Of a stretch of 5,651 nucleotides of DNA, positions 1 to 5,126 are shown piece after piece. Both the position numbers and the translations under genes were made by a program. Origin of the DNA: an uncultured Anaerolineae bacterium. GTDB lineage: Bacteria; Chloroflexota; Anaerolineae; B4-G1; DUEL01. Position 1 is the stretch's first letter; each line of letters begins with the position of its first letter. Under the pieces are notes generated by a model. That model ran no database searches. It saw only the letters and a program-made list of their open reading frames with translations, and was not told the origin of the DNA. Location of the stretch: NCBI GenBank assembly GCA_937942115.1, contig CALDFY010000368.1, positions 1-5,651 on the forward strand, written 5' to 3'.

Positions 1-151
1 GCCCCATTTCGGCCTGGGCGCGGGCGAGCGCCACCCAGACCCGGCGCAGGAGCCGGCGGCGGTGGGCCTCGCTCCAGATGCGGCGCATCTCCTCCGAGCC
101 ATAGCGCCAGGTGAAGGGGGAAAGGTAGGTTTCGTGGTCAAGCCGGGCCAT
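1..151 (-). CDS. purB: Adenylosuccinate lyase, N-terminal 50 residues (partial, runs off left edge)
   Basis: Read on the minus strand from an ATG at 151-149, the frame stays open to base 1. The peptide starts MARLDHETYLSPFTWRYG and continues with EEMRRIWSE, then an Arg-rich helix and ALARAQAEMG. This matches the N-terminus of adenylosuccinate lyase, especially the eukaryote-like branch: human ADSL has YRSPLASRYASPEM followed by a W-rich helix and LAEAEQTLG. The enzyme is cytosolic and acts twice in purine synthesis, releasing fumarate from SAICAR and from adenylosuccinate. The active-site segments lie outside the window, so catalytic integrity cannot be judged. The ATG is preferred because the conserved YLSP..RY block begins only eight residues after it. 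No Shine-Dalgarno sequence is visible: an 8-bp tandem repeat ends three bases before the start. The gene is divergent from the tRNA nucleotidyltransferase gene. Confidence 0.85.
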   Translation of the reverse strand, partial: MARLDHETYLSPFTWRYGSEEMRRIWSEAHRRRLLRRVWVALARAQAEMG

Positions 152-154
152 TTT

Positions 155-226
155 GGAATGACGGAATGACGGAATGACAGAATGACAGAATGACGGAATG
201 ACGGAATGACGGAATGACAGAATGAC
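155..226. repeat. Nine-unit 8-bp tandem repeat (RGAATGAC) in the presumed purB leader
   Basis: Nine uninterrupted 8-bp units: GGAATGAC at 155, 163, 171, 195, 203 and 211, and AGAATGAC at 179, 187 and 219. The G/A pattern is GGGAA GGGA plus a trailing AG, so bases 155-188 are repeated exactly at 195-228. This points to a 40-bp higher-order duplication on top of the 8-bp repeat. On the purB strand the unit reads GTCATTCY and the array ends three bases before the ATG. The array contains no stop codon in any frame and no ribosome-binding site. Copy-number change by slippage or recombination is plausible but not shown. Confidence 0.95.
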
Positions 227-236
227 AGGCAGAGGA

Positions 237-264
237 ATTATACCACTTGCCTGCGAAGAGACAA
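237..264 (-). promoter_or_regulatory. Predicted sigma-70-type promoter for purB with extended -10
   Basis: On the minus strand a perfect TATAAT lies at 242-237, preceded by TGG (an extended -10, TGn). A -35-like TTGTCT (4 of 6 consensus bases) lies at 264-259 with a 16-bp spacer. Transcription would begin near 230, giving a leader of about 80 nt made almost entirely of the 8-bp repeat array. Assignment to purB is by orientation and proximity. Confidence 0.7.
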
Positions 265-269
265 TTGTC
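260..269. promoter_or_regulatory. 10-bp palindrome overlapping the purB -35 (possible operator)
   Basis: GACAATTGTC is a perfect 10-bp palindrome covering most of the -35 hexamer of the leftward promoter. It lies about 45 bp from the -35-like element of the rightward promoter. Its position suits a repressor site shared by the divergent genes. No known regulator motif is recognised, and a 10-bp palindrome can occur by chance. Confidence 0.3.
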
Positions 270-315
270 CTTCGTCTGTGGTCTGTGCCGTTGTTCCAAC
301 GCGGTTGCAAAAGGC

Positions 316-343
316 TTGCATCCCCTCCGAATTCCGGTACAAT
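316..343 (+). promoter_or_regulatory. Predicted promoter for the DHH-CBS-tRNA nucleotidyltransferase gene
   Basis: TACAAT at 338-343 matches the -10 consensus at 5 of 6 bases. A weak TTGCAT (3 of 6) at 316-321 serves as -35 with a 16-bp spacer. The -10 ends nine bases before the ATG at 353, so the predicted transcript would start within a few bases of the start codon and be leaderless or nearly so. A short AAGG at 344-347 is the only ribosome-binding candidate and would lie upstream of that transcription start. Confidence 0.45.
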
Positions 344-352
344 AAGGCCGCA

Positions 353-2956
353 ATGGAAGTCATTCTCACCCACGAAAACGCCGATTTTGATGCCATCGCC
401 TCGCTCCTGGGGGCGCAGAAACTGTTCCCGGAGGCGGTGCCGGTCCTGCCGCGCCGCGTCAACCGCAACGGTCAGGCGTTTCTTTCCCTCTACGGCGCGG
501 CACTGCCCTTCGTCCATCCCGAAGACCTCCCCCGCCGCACCGTCCGTCGGGTCATCCTGGTGGACACCCAGGCGCTGACCACCGTCCGGGGCATGCGCCC
601 TGATACACCGGTGGACATCATAGACCATCACGCTCTGAGCCGGGAACTGCCCCCGCACTGGACGTTCCGGGGGGAACCGCTGGGAGCGACGACGACGCTC
701 CTGGTGGAGGAGATGGCTCGGCGGGAAATCCCGGTGACGCCCATAGAGGCCACTCTGCTGCTGATGGGGATTTATGAGGATACCGGCAATCTCTCCTACA
801 TGACCACCACGGCGCGGGATGCCCGGGCGGCGGCCTGGCTTCTGGAACGGGGGGCCAGCCTGACCATTGTCGGGGAATTCCTTCAGTATCCGCTGACGCC
901 CAGCCAGCAGGAGTTATACGAGCGGCTGCTGGAATCGGCGACCACCCACCGCATCGGCGGACACACCATCGTGGTGGCGTCCGGGCGGGCAGGAAAGTAC
1001 GAAGAAGAAATCTCCACCCTGGCCCACCGTCTGCGGGACATTCTGGAGCCCTCGGCGCTGTTTGTCCTGGTCGCGCTGGACCACCACGTCCAACTGGTGG
1101 CCCGCTCCGCGACTGGCGATATAGACGTCTCGGCCGTTGCCGCTCACTTCGGCGGAGGCGGGCATCCCCGCGCCGCCGCCGCCCTGGTGCGGGACCGGAC
1201 CCTGGAGTCCGTCCGCGCTGAACTGCTGGAGTTGCTCCCGCGCGCCGTCCGACCGGCGGTGACGGTCCGGCAGATTATGTCCCGGGGCGTGCAGGTCCTC
1301 TCCCCGGATACGTCCATCGCCGAGGCCGACGAGCGGATGCGTCGGACCGGCCATGAGGGCTTTCCCGTGGTGGAGAACGGCCGCGTCATCGGTCTGCTCA
1401 CCCGTCGGGCGGTGGACCGGGCCATCCAGTTCGGCATGGCCGCCGAGAGCATCCGGCAGATTATGGAGCCGGGGGGCGTCGTGGTCTCCCCAGACGATTC
1501 GGTGGAGAGCCTGCAACGGCTGATGATGGAGACCGGCTGGGGACAGGTGCCGGTGGTGGAGAACGGCGACATCATCGGCGTTGTCACCCGTACCGACCTC
1601 ATCACCCTCTGGGGGAAGGCCGGAGCCGTCCCCTCCCGTCGGGAGCAGATGGAGGCCCTGCTGGAGGCCGCCGTGCCGCCTCCGATCCTGGCCCTGGCCC
1701 GGCGGGCCGCCGAGGCGGCCCAGCAGATGGGCTTCAGCCTCTACCTGGTCGGCGGGCCGGTGCGAGACCTGCTCCTGGGACAGCCGGTGGTGGACCTGGA
1801 CCTGGTGGTGGAGGGGGACGCTATCCGCCTGGCCCGGCACCTGGCCCGTCAGTTCGGCGGTCGGGTGGTGGCCCACCGCCGCTTCGGCACGGCCAAATGG
1901 CTGCTGGACGACCGCGTCTGGCGGGAGATGGGCGGTCCGCCGCCCCCGGACCGGACCGTCTCAGCGGTGGATTTCGCTACGGCCCGGACGGAGTTCTACA
2001 CCCATCCCACTGCGCTGCCAGAGGTGGAGCGCAGTTCTATCAAACAGGACCTCCACCGGCGGGATTTCACCATCAACACGCTGGCCATCCGGCTGGACCC
2101 GCCTCACTGGGGGGAACTGCTGGATTTCTACGGCGGGGAGGCCGACCTGCGGGAGGGGATTATCCGCGTCCTGCATAGCCTCAGTTTCATAGACGACCCG
2201 ACTCGCATCCTGCGCGCGGCCCGTCTGGAGGCTCGCCTGGGCTTCCGCCTGGACCCCCGCAGCGAAGGTCTCATCGCCAATGCCCTCCCGATGCTGAACC
2301 GGGTCAGCGGCGACCGCATCCGGCACGAACTGGACCTGATTCTGGCGGAAGAGGAGCCGGAACGGGCCCTCTGTCGGCTGGAGCGGCTGGGAGTCCTGGC
2401 CCAGATTCACCCGGCTCTCCACTGCGACCGCTGGCTGGTCACCCGCTTCCGGGGGGCGCGGAAGGAACTGGACCTCGCCGCCTGGGGGTTGGAGACGGAA
2501 GACCGACCGTTTGTGTATTGGGGGCTTCTGCTGTATCGGCTGGAACCGGATGCTCTGCGCGCGGCGGTCGGGCGGCTGAAGGTGCCCCGCTCCGAGGCCC
2601 GGGACCTGGAACGTCTCCCGGACCTGCGCCGGGACCTGGACCTGCTACCGACGCTGCGGCCGCCAAGCCGGATTTACCACCTGCTGGCACCGTATCCGGC
2701 GCGCCTTCTCGCGGTGGGCTGGGTGGCCGATCGCCGGGCCGGGGTCCGGGCCCGCCTGATCGCTTTCCAGACCCGCTACCGGCACGTGGCCCCGGTTCTG
2801 ACCGGAGAAGACCTGAAGGCGATGGGACTGAAGCCGGGGCCGCTCTTCGGGCAGTTACTGGGCGCACTGCGGGATGCCCGGCTGGACGGCAATATCACGA
2901 CGCGAGAGGAAGAAGAGGCTCTGGTCCGCCAGATGATCGCAGGGAGTACGGGGTAG
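353..2956 (+). CDS. cca: DHH/DHHA1-CBS-CBS-tRNA nucleotidyltransferase fusion (CCA- or A-adding enzyme)
   Basis: 867 residues. Residues 1-295 are a DHH phosphoesterase with DHHA1 domain: HENADFDA at 7-14, D71, DHH at 91-93, EDTG at 142-145 and GGGGHPRAA at 267-275. All expected metal ligands are present, so this half should be active. Two CBS domains follow (about 303-355 and 363-420), which usually bind adenine nucleotides. The class II nucleotidyltransferase head starts near 461: LVGGPVRDLLLG at 465-476, catalytic D481/D483, HRRDFTINTLA at 568-578, DDPTR (the EDxxR base-selecting motif) at 614-618 and DRIRHEL at 654-660. A helical tRNA-binding tail ends near 862. This architecture is known from the Aquifex A-adding enzyme and relatives. 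Whether this copy adds CCA or only the last A cannot be told from sequence. The role of the DHH half is unknown; end trimming is a guess. The ATG at 353 is chosen because the DHH motif starts at once; an upstream in-frame GTG at 278 would put the promoter inside the gene. Confidence 0.93.
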   Translation: MEVILTHENADFDAIASLLGAQKLFPEAVPVLPRRVNRNGQAFLSLYGAALPFVHPEDLPRRTVRRVILVDTQALTTVRGMRPDTPVDIIDHHALSRELPPHWTFRGEPLGATTTLLVEEMARREIPVTPIEATLLLMGIYEDTGNLSYMTTTARDARAAAWLLERGASLTIVGEFLQYPLTPSQQELYERLLESATTHRIGGHTIVVASGRAGKYEEEISTLAHRLRDILEPSALFVLVALDHHVQLVARSATGDIDVSAVAAHFGGGGHPRAAAALVRDRTLESVRAELLELLPRAVRPAVTVRQIMSRGVQVLSPDTSIAEADERMRRTGHEGFPVVENGRVIGLLTRRAVDRAIQFGMAAESIRQIMEPGGVVVSPDDSVESLQRLMMETGWGQVPVVENGDIIGVVTRTDLITLWGKAGAVPSRREQMEALLEAAVPPPILALARRAAEAAQQMGFSLYLVGGPVRDLLLGQPVVDLDLVVEGDAIRLARHLARQFGGRVVAHRRFGTAKWLLDDRVWREMGGPPPPDRTVSAVDFATARTEFYTHPTALPEVERSSIKQDLHRRDFTINTLAIRLDPPHWGELLDFYGGEADLREGIIRVLHSLSFIDDPTRILRAARLEARLGFRLDPRSEGLIANALPMLNRVSGDRIRHELDLILAEEEPERALCRLERLGVLAQIHPALHCDRWLVTRFRGARKELDLAAWGLETEDRPFVYWGLLLYRLEPDALRAAVGRLKVPRSEARDLERLPDLRRDLDLLPTLRPPSRIYHLLAPYPARLLAVGWVADRRAGVRARLIAFQTRYRHVAPVLTGEDLKAMGLKPGPLFGQLLGALRDARLDGNITTREEEEALVRQMIAGSTG

Positions 2957-2970
2957 GGAGTGTAGGGAGT
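2941..2970 (+). repeat. Three AGGGAGT copies spanning the cca-thiI junction, including the thiI ribosome-binding site
   Basis: AGGGAGT occurs at 2941-2947, 2955-2961 and 2964-2970. The second copy overlaps the cca stop codon TAG (2954-2956), and the third touches the thiI ATG. The core AGGGAG resembles a Shine-Dalgarno. The copy at 2955-2960 has a workable spacing of 10 bases; the copy at 2964-2969 is only one base from the ATG and is probably too close. The 14-bp gap between stop and start supports translational coupling of the two genes. Confidence 0.6.
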
Positions 2971-4134
2971 ATGGAGACACCGCACGCCGTTGTCCACTAC
3001 GCTGAGGTGGGCCTGAAGGGAGGAAACCGCGCCTTCTTTGAGCGGACCCTGGCCCAGAACATCCTCCGACGGGTGGAACGTCTGGGTGGAAAGGGGCGGG
3101 TGGAGCGCCTCTCCGGGCGGTTCCTGGTTCATCTGGATACTCCCTGGGCGCCATCGGCCTGGGAGGAGGCGCTGAGCCCGGTCTTCGGCATCGCCCACTT
3201 CGCTCCCGTCTATCTGGTGCCCCCGGACATAGAGGCCATCCGGGCTGTCATTCTGGAGAATCTGCCCGAGGGGCCCCCCCGAACGTTCCGCATCACCGCC
3301 AGTCGGGACGATAAGTCCTTCCCGCTGACCTCACCGGAGATTCAGCGGGAACTGGGCGCGGCGGTGCAGGCGCGGACGGGGTGGCCCGTCCGGCTTAAGG
3401 GGGCAGAACTGGACATCGGTGTGGAGATTCTGCGGGGCCGGGCGGTGGTCTATCTGGGGCGGATGCCGGGGCCGGGAGGATTACCGGTTGGCGTCAGCGG
3501 CAAAGTCGTCCTCCTCCTCTCCGGCGGGATAGATTCGCCGGTGGCCGGGTACTTTGCTCTCAAACGGGGGTGCCGGGTCATCCCGGTCCATTTCCACAGC
3601 CGGCCCTTCGGCAACTGGATGGGGTCGGAGAGCCGGGCTCGGGAGATTGTGCGGACGCTGGGGCGGTACGGGATGGAGCCGTACCTCTACGTGATCCCCA
3701 TCGGGAAGCAACAGCGGGAGATGACGGTGCAGGCGCCGGTGGCCTATCGGGTCATCCTCTACCGTCGCCTGATGATGCGGGTGGCGACGGCCCTGGCCCG
3801 GCGGGAGGGGGCGAAGGCCATCTTTACGGGCGAGTCCCTGGGGCAGGTCGCCTCCCAGACCCTGGAGAGCCTGACGGTGGTGGAGGACGCGGCAGGGCTA
3901 CCGGTCCTCCGTCCCCTCATCGGCCTGGATAAGACGGAGATTACCGCGCTGGCGGAGCGCATCGGCACCTACGCCCTTTCCCTGATGCCCGGGGACGATT
4001 GCTGCCAGTTCCTGATGCCCCGTCGGGTGGTCACCCATCCCCGGATGGAGGAGGTCCTGCAGGCGGAGGAAAAGGTGGAGATGGACCGCCTGGTCCAGGA
4101 GGCGCTGGACGGCGCCACGCGGGTGGAGGTGTAG
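2971..4134 (+). CDS. thiI: tRNA 4-thiouridine synthase ThiI, rhodanese-less form
   Basis: 387 residues, the usual length for ThiI without a C-terminal rhodanese domain. The enzyme adenylates U8 of tRNA with ATP and replaces its oxygen with sulfur; some members also feed thiazole synthesis. Order: N-terminal ferredoxin-like domain with AEVGLKGGNR at 11-20, THUMP domain at about 60-165 including SRDDKSFPLTSPE at 111-123, then the adenylating PP-loop SGGIDSPVA at 184-192, TGESLGQVASQTLESL at 286-301 and GDDCCQFLMP at 341-350. The only cysteines are C201, C344 and C345. C344/C345 fall at the usual catalytic position, so sulfur must come from a separate cysteine desulfurase, which is not in this window. 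No CXXC iron-sulfur motif is present. The ATG at 2971 fits the family N-terminus, although the frame stays open well upstream inside cca. It lies 14 bases after cca and probably shares its transcript. The TAG stop lies inside a palindromic repeat. Confidence 0.96.
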   Translation: METPHAVVHYAEVGLKGGNRAFFERTLAQNILRRVERLGGKGRVERLSGRFLVHLDTPWAPSAWEEALSPVFGIAHFAPVYLVPPDIEAIRAVILENLPEGPPRTFRITASRDDKSFPLTSPEIQRELGAAVQARTGWPVRLKGAELDIGVEILRGRAVVYLGRMPGPGGLPVGVSGKVVLLLSGGIDSPVAGYFALKRGCRVIPVHFHSRPFGNWMGSESRAREIVRTLGRYGMEPYLYVIPIGKQQREMTVQAPVAYRVILYRRLMMRVATALARREGAKAIFTGESLGQVASQTLESLTVVEDAAGLPVLRPLIGLDKTEITALAERIGTYALSLMPGDDCCQFLMPRRVVTHPRMEEVLQAEEKVEMDRLVQEALDGATRVEV

Positions 4135-4187
4135 GGGCAACCCTTGCGGTTGCCCTGTGTGGGGCAGGGGCAAGCCCTGCCCCTACA
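4130..4187. repeat. 58-bp nested palindrome, copy 1 (REP/MITE-like), overlaps the thiI stop
   Basis: Outer inverted ends are TGTAGGGGCA (4130-4139) and TGCCCCTACA (4178-4187). Each arm is itself a hairpin: GGGCAACC (4135-4142) with GGTTGCCC (4148-4155) around loop CTTGC, and GGGGCAGGG (4161-4169) with CCCTGCCCC (4175-4183) around loop GCAAG. The two loops are reverse complements. The TAG stop of thiI (4132-4134) is part of the left end. Copy 2 starts exactly 66 bp downstream. Confidence 0.92.
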
Positions 4188-4195
4188 ACGGGCGA

Positions 4196-4253
4196 TGTAG
4201 GGGCAACCCTTGCGGTTGCCCCGTGTGGGGCAGGGGCAAGCCCTGCCCCTACA
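4196..4253. repeat. 58-bp nested palindrome, copy 2
   Basis: Identical to copy 1 at 57 of 58 positions; the only difference is T4156 to C4222. Here the layout is fully symmetric: a 27-bp left arm (4196-4222), GTGT spacer (4223-4226) and a 27-bp right arm (4227-4253). The C at 4222 lengthens the left-arm hairpin to nine pairs. The units look like members of a dispersed short palindromic family with no coding capacity of their own. Confidence 0.92.
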
Positions 4254-4294
4254 GCGGTTGCCCCCCCTTGCGGTTGCCCCCCTTGCGGAGTGCC
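4254..4294. repeat. Degenerate tandem tail derived from the palindrome's left hairpin
   Basis: Directly after copy 2 come GCGGTTG+C7+TT (4254-4269), GCGGTTG+C6+TT (4270-4284) and GCGGAGTGCC (4285-4294). These resemble the loop and right stem of the left-arm hairpin (CTTGCGGTTGCCCC) repeated two to three times with growing decay and long C tracts. They look like fragments of further copies or a slippage product. Confidence 0.65.
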
Positions 4295-4325
4295 GTGAAT
4301 GGCTACCCAGAAACATACAGGGCGT

Positions 4326-4370
4326 AGCGCAGGCTGTTCGCCTGCACTGACAGGCCTGGCGGCCTGCGCT
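4326..4370. repeat. 45-bp nested palindrome of a second, unrelated sequence family
   Basis: Outer inverted ends AGCGCAGGC (4326-4334) and GCCTGCGCT (4362-4370) are perfect. Inside are two hairpins: GCAGGC (4329-4334) with GCCTGC (4340-4345) around TGTTC, and CAGGCC (4351-4356) with GGCCTG (4361-4366) around TGGC. The architecture equals that of the 58-bp units but the sequence differs. The rest of the 309-bp gap between thiI and the MBL gene (4371-4430) shows no promoter or gene that can be supported. Confidence 0.8.
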
Positions 4371-4432
4371 CCGCAAGCCATTGCAGTTTCTGACTCGCCA
4401 GAATGCGCCCCGCGCGATGGGGTACTCGTAAT

Positions 4433-4437
4433 GAGGA
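4433..4437 (+). promoter_or_regulatory. Ribosome-binding site of the MBL-fold gene
   Basis: GAGGA lies six bases before the ATG at 4444. An in-frame TGA at 4432-4434 overlaps this site, so the reading frame cannot start further upstream. Together they fix the start codon. Confidence 0.8.
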
Positions 4438-4443
4438 ATTCCA

Positions 4444-5067
4444 ATGATTCTACAAACGCTCTCCGTCGGTTTGATTCAGACCAACTGCTACATCATCGGC
4501 TGCGAACAGACGAAAGAGGGGGCCATCATTGACCCCGGCGGCCATCCGGAGCGCATCCTGCGCGCCGTCCGGGAGGCCGGCCTGACGGTCCGCTACGTCC
4601 TGAACACCCACTGCCACTTTGACCACATGGCCGCCAACGCCGACGTGGTCGCCGCGACGGGCGCGCCGCTGGCGATTCACCCGGCGGAGCGGCCCATCCT
4701 GGAATCGCGCGGCGGCGCGGCGTGGTTCGGCGTCCCTGTCTCTCCCAGCCCCCCGCCCGATCTGGAACTGGCGGACGGGCAGGTTCTGGAGGTGGGAACG
4801 CTCCGGCTGCAGGTCCTGCATACCCCGGGCCACTCGCCGGGCAGCGTCACCTTCTACCTGCCCGACCAGGGGGTCGCCTTTGATGGCGACGTCCTCTTCG
4901 CGATGGGCGTGGGACGGACGGACCTCCCCGGCGGCGACTGGGATACCCTGATGCGCTCCATCGGGGAGGTCCTGTTCGGGTTGCCCGACGAGACCGTCCT
5001 CTACCCGGGCCACGGCCCGAAGACGACGGTGGGGCAGGAGAAACGGTTCAATCCCTGGTTGTTGTAG
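4444..5067 (+). CDS. Metallo-beta-lactamase-fold hydrolase, glyoxalase II-like (YcbL type)
   Basis: 207 residues with a complete binuclear metal site: THCHFDH at 55-61 (H56, H58, D60, H61), H130 in HTPGHSPGS, bridging D149 in FDGDVLF and H190 in YPGHG. GRTDLPGGD at 157-165 and GPKTTVGQEKRFNPWL at 191-206 are typical of the short single-domain glyoxalase II-like group. These lack the C-terminal glutathione-binding helices of classical hydroxyacylglutathione hydrolases. Thioester hydrolysis (for example of S-lactoyl thiols) in the cytosol is the family expectation; the actual substrate is unknown. No signal peptide is seen. The gene lies 309 bp after thiI, beyond the palindrome cluster, and ends at a strong terminator 12 bp after its stop. 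It may be the last gene of the same transcription unit or be transcribed alone. Confidence 0.92.
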   Translation: MILQTLSVGLIQTNCYIIGCEQTKEGAIIDPGGHPERILRAVREAGLTVRYVLNTHCHFDHMAANADVVAATGAPLAIHPAERPILESRGGAAWFGVPVSPSPPPDLELADGQVLEVGTLRLQVLHTPGHSPGSVTFYLPDQGVAFDGDVLFAMGVGRTDLPGGDWDTLMRSIGEVLFGLPDETVLYPGHGPKTTVGQEKRFNPWLL

Positions 5068-5078
5068 ATGGAAGTCAG

Positions 5079-5126
5079 GACGTGCCCGGCACTTCTGAAA
5101 GTGCCGGGCACGTCTTTTGTTTTGTT
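5079..5126 (+). terminator. Strong intrinsic terminator after the MBL-fold gene
   Basis: A perfect 16-bp stem pairs 5079-5094 (GACGTGCCCGGCACTT) with 5099-5114 around the loop CTGA. It is followed by TTTTGTTTTGTT at 5115-5126. Only the plus strand has a T tract, so it terminates rightward transcription. The stop codon of the converging minus-strand gene (5127-5125) overlaps the end of the T tract. On the minus strand the hairpin lacks a T run and would be a weak terminator at best. Confidence 0.93.

Noticed and set aside
155..226. Phase-variable coding repeat inside an extended purB
   Set aside because: The array lacks a usable ATG, GTG or TTG start and the PurB family N-terminus begins at the ATG at 151, so the repeat is treated as leader rather than coding.
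289..301. Small hairpin CGTTG-TTC-CAACG
   Set aside because: A five-pair stem with a three-base loop is too short to stand out in this composition and has no T tract or regulatory context.
278..352. Upstream GTG start extending the tRNA nucleotidyltransferase by 25 residues
   Set aside because: The extension covers the predicted promoter, has no family-like sequence and would precede the DHH motif, which normally begins within the first ten residues.
138..353. Minus-strand frame of 71 codons encoding an HSVIPSF repeat peptide
   Set aside because: The repeat peptide is the translated 8-bp array, and the frame runs out of phase into purB. The purB start and motif fit far better.
914..1876. 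320-codon minus-strand frame within the cca gene
   Set aside because: It is a shadow frame caused by high GC, with unstructured His/Gln/Gly-rich composition, opposite a gene with full domain support.
2518..2970. 151-codon upstream extension of thiI
   Set aside because: It lies wholly inside the cca coding region in another frame and is of low-complexity Pro/Gly/Arg composition. The conserved ThiI N-terminus starts at 2971.
4130..4253. CRISPR array
   Set aside because: There are only two units in direct 66-bp periodicity with 8 bp between them, and the units are palindromes rather than repeat-spacer pairs.
4381..4432. Possible promoter for the MBL gene (TTGCAG at 4381, CGTAAT at 4427)
   Set aside because: The spacing between the two boxes is about 40 bp and no other hexamer pair with 16-18 bp spacing matches well, so a separate promoter cannot be supported.
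4031..4444. Open frames on both strands through the repeat cluster, giving peptides with repeated GAGxAPAP and ATxAVAP blocks
   Set aside because: The peptide repeats are simply translations of the 58-bp palindromes. The frames overlap thiI or the MBL gene, and they have no ribosome-binding site or family resemblance.
4299..4532. 77-codon plus-strand frame starting at ATG 4299
   Set aside because: It runs through the 45-bp palindrome and into the MBL gene in another frame. The MBL gene has a clear ribosome-binding site and motifs, so this is a chance frame.
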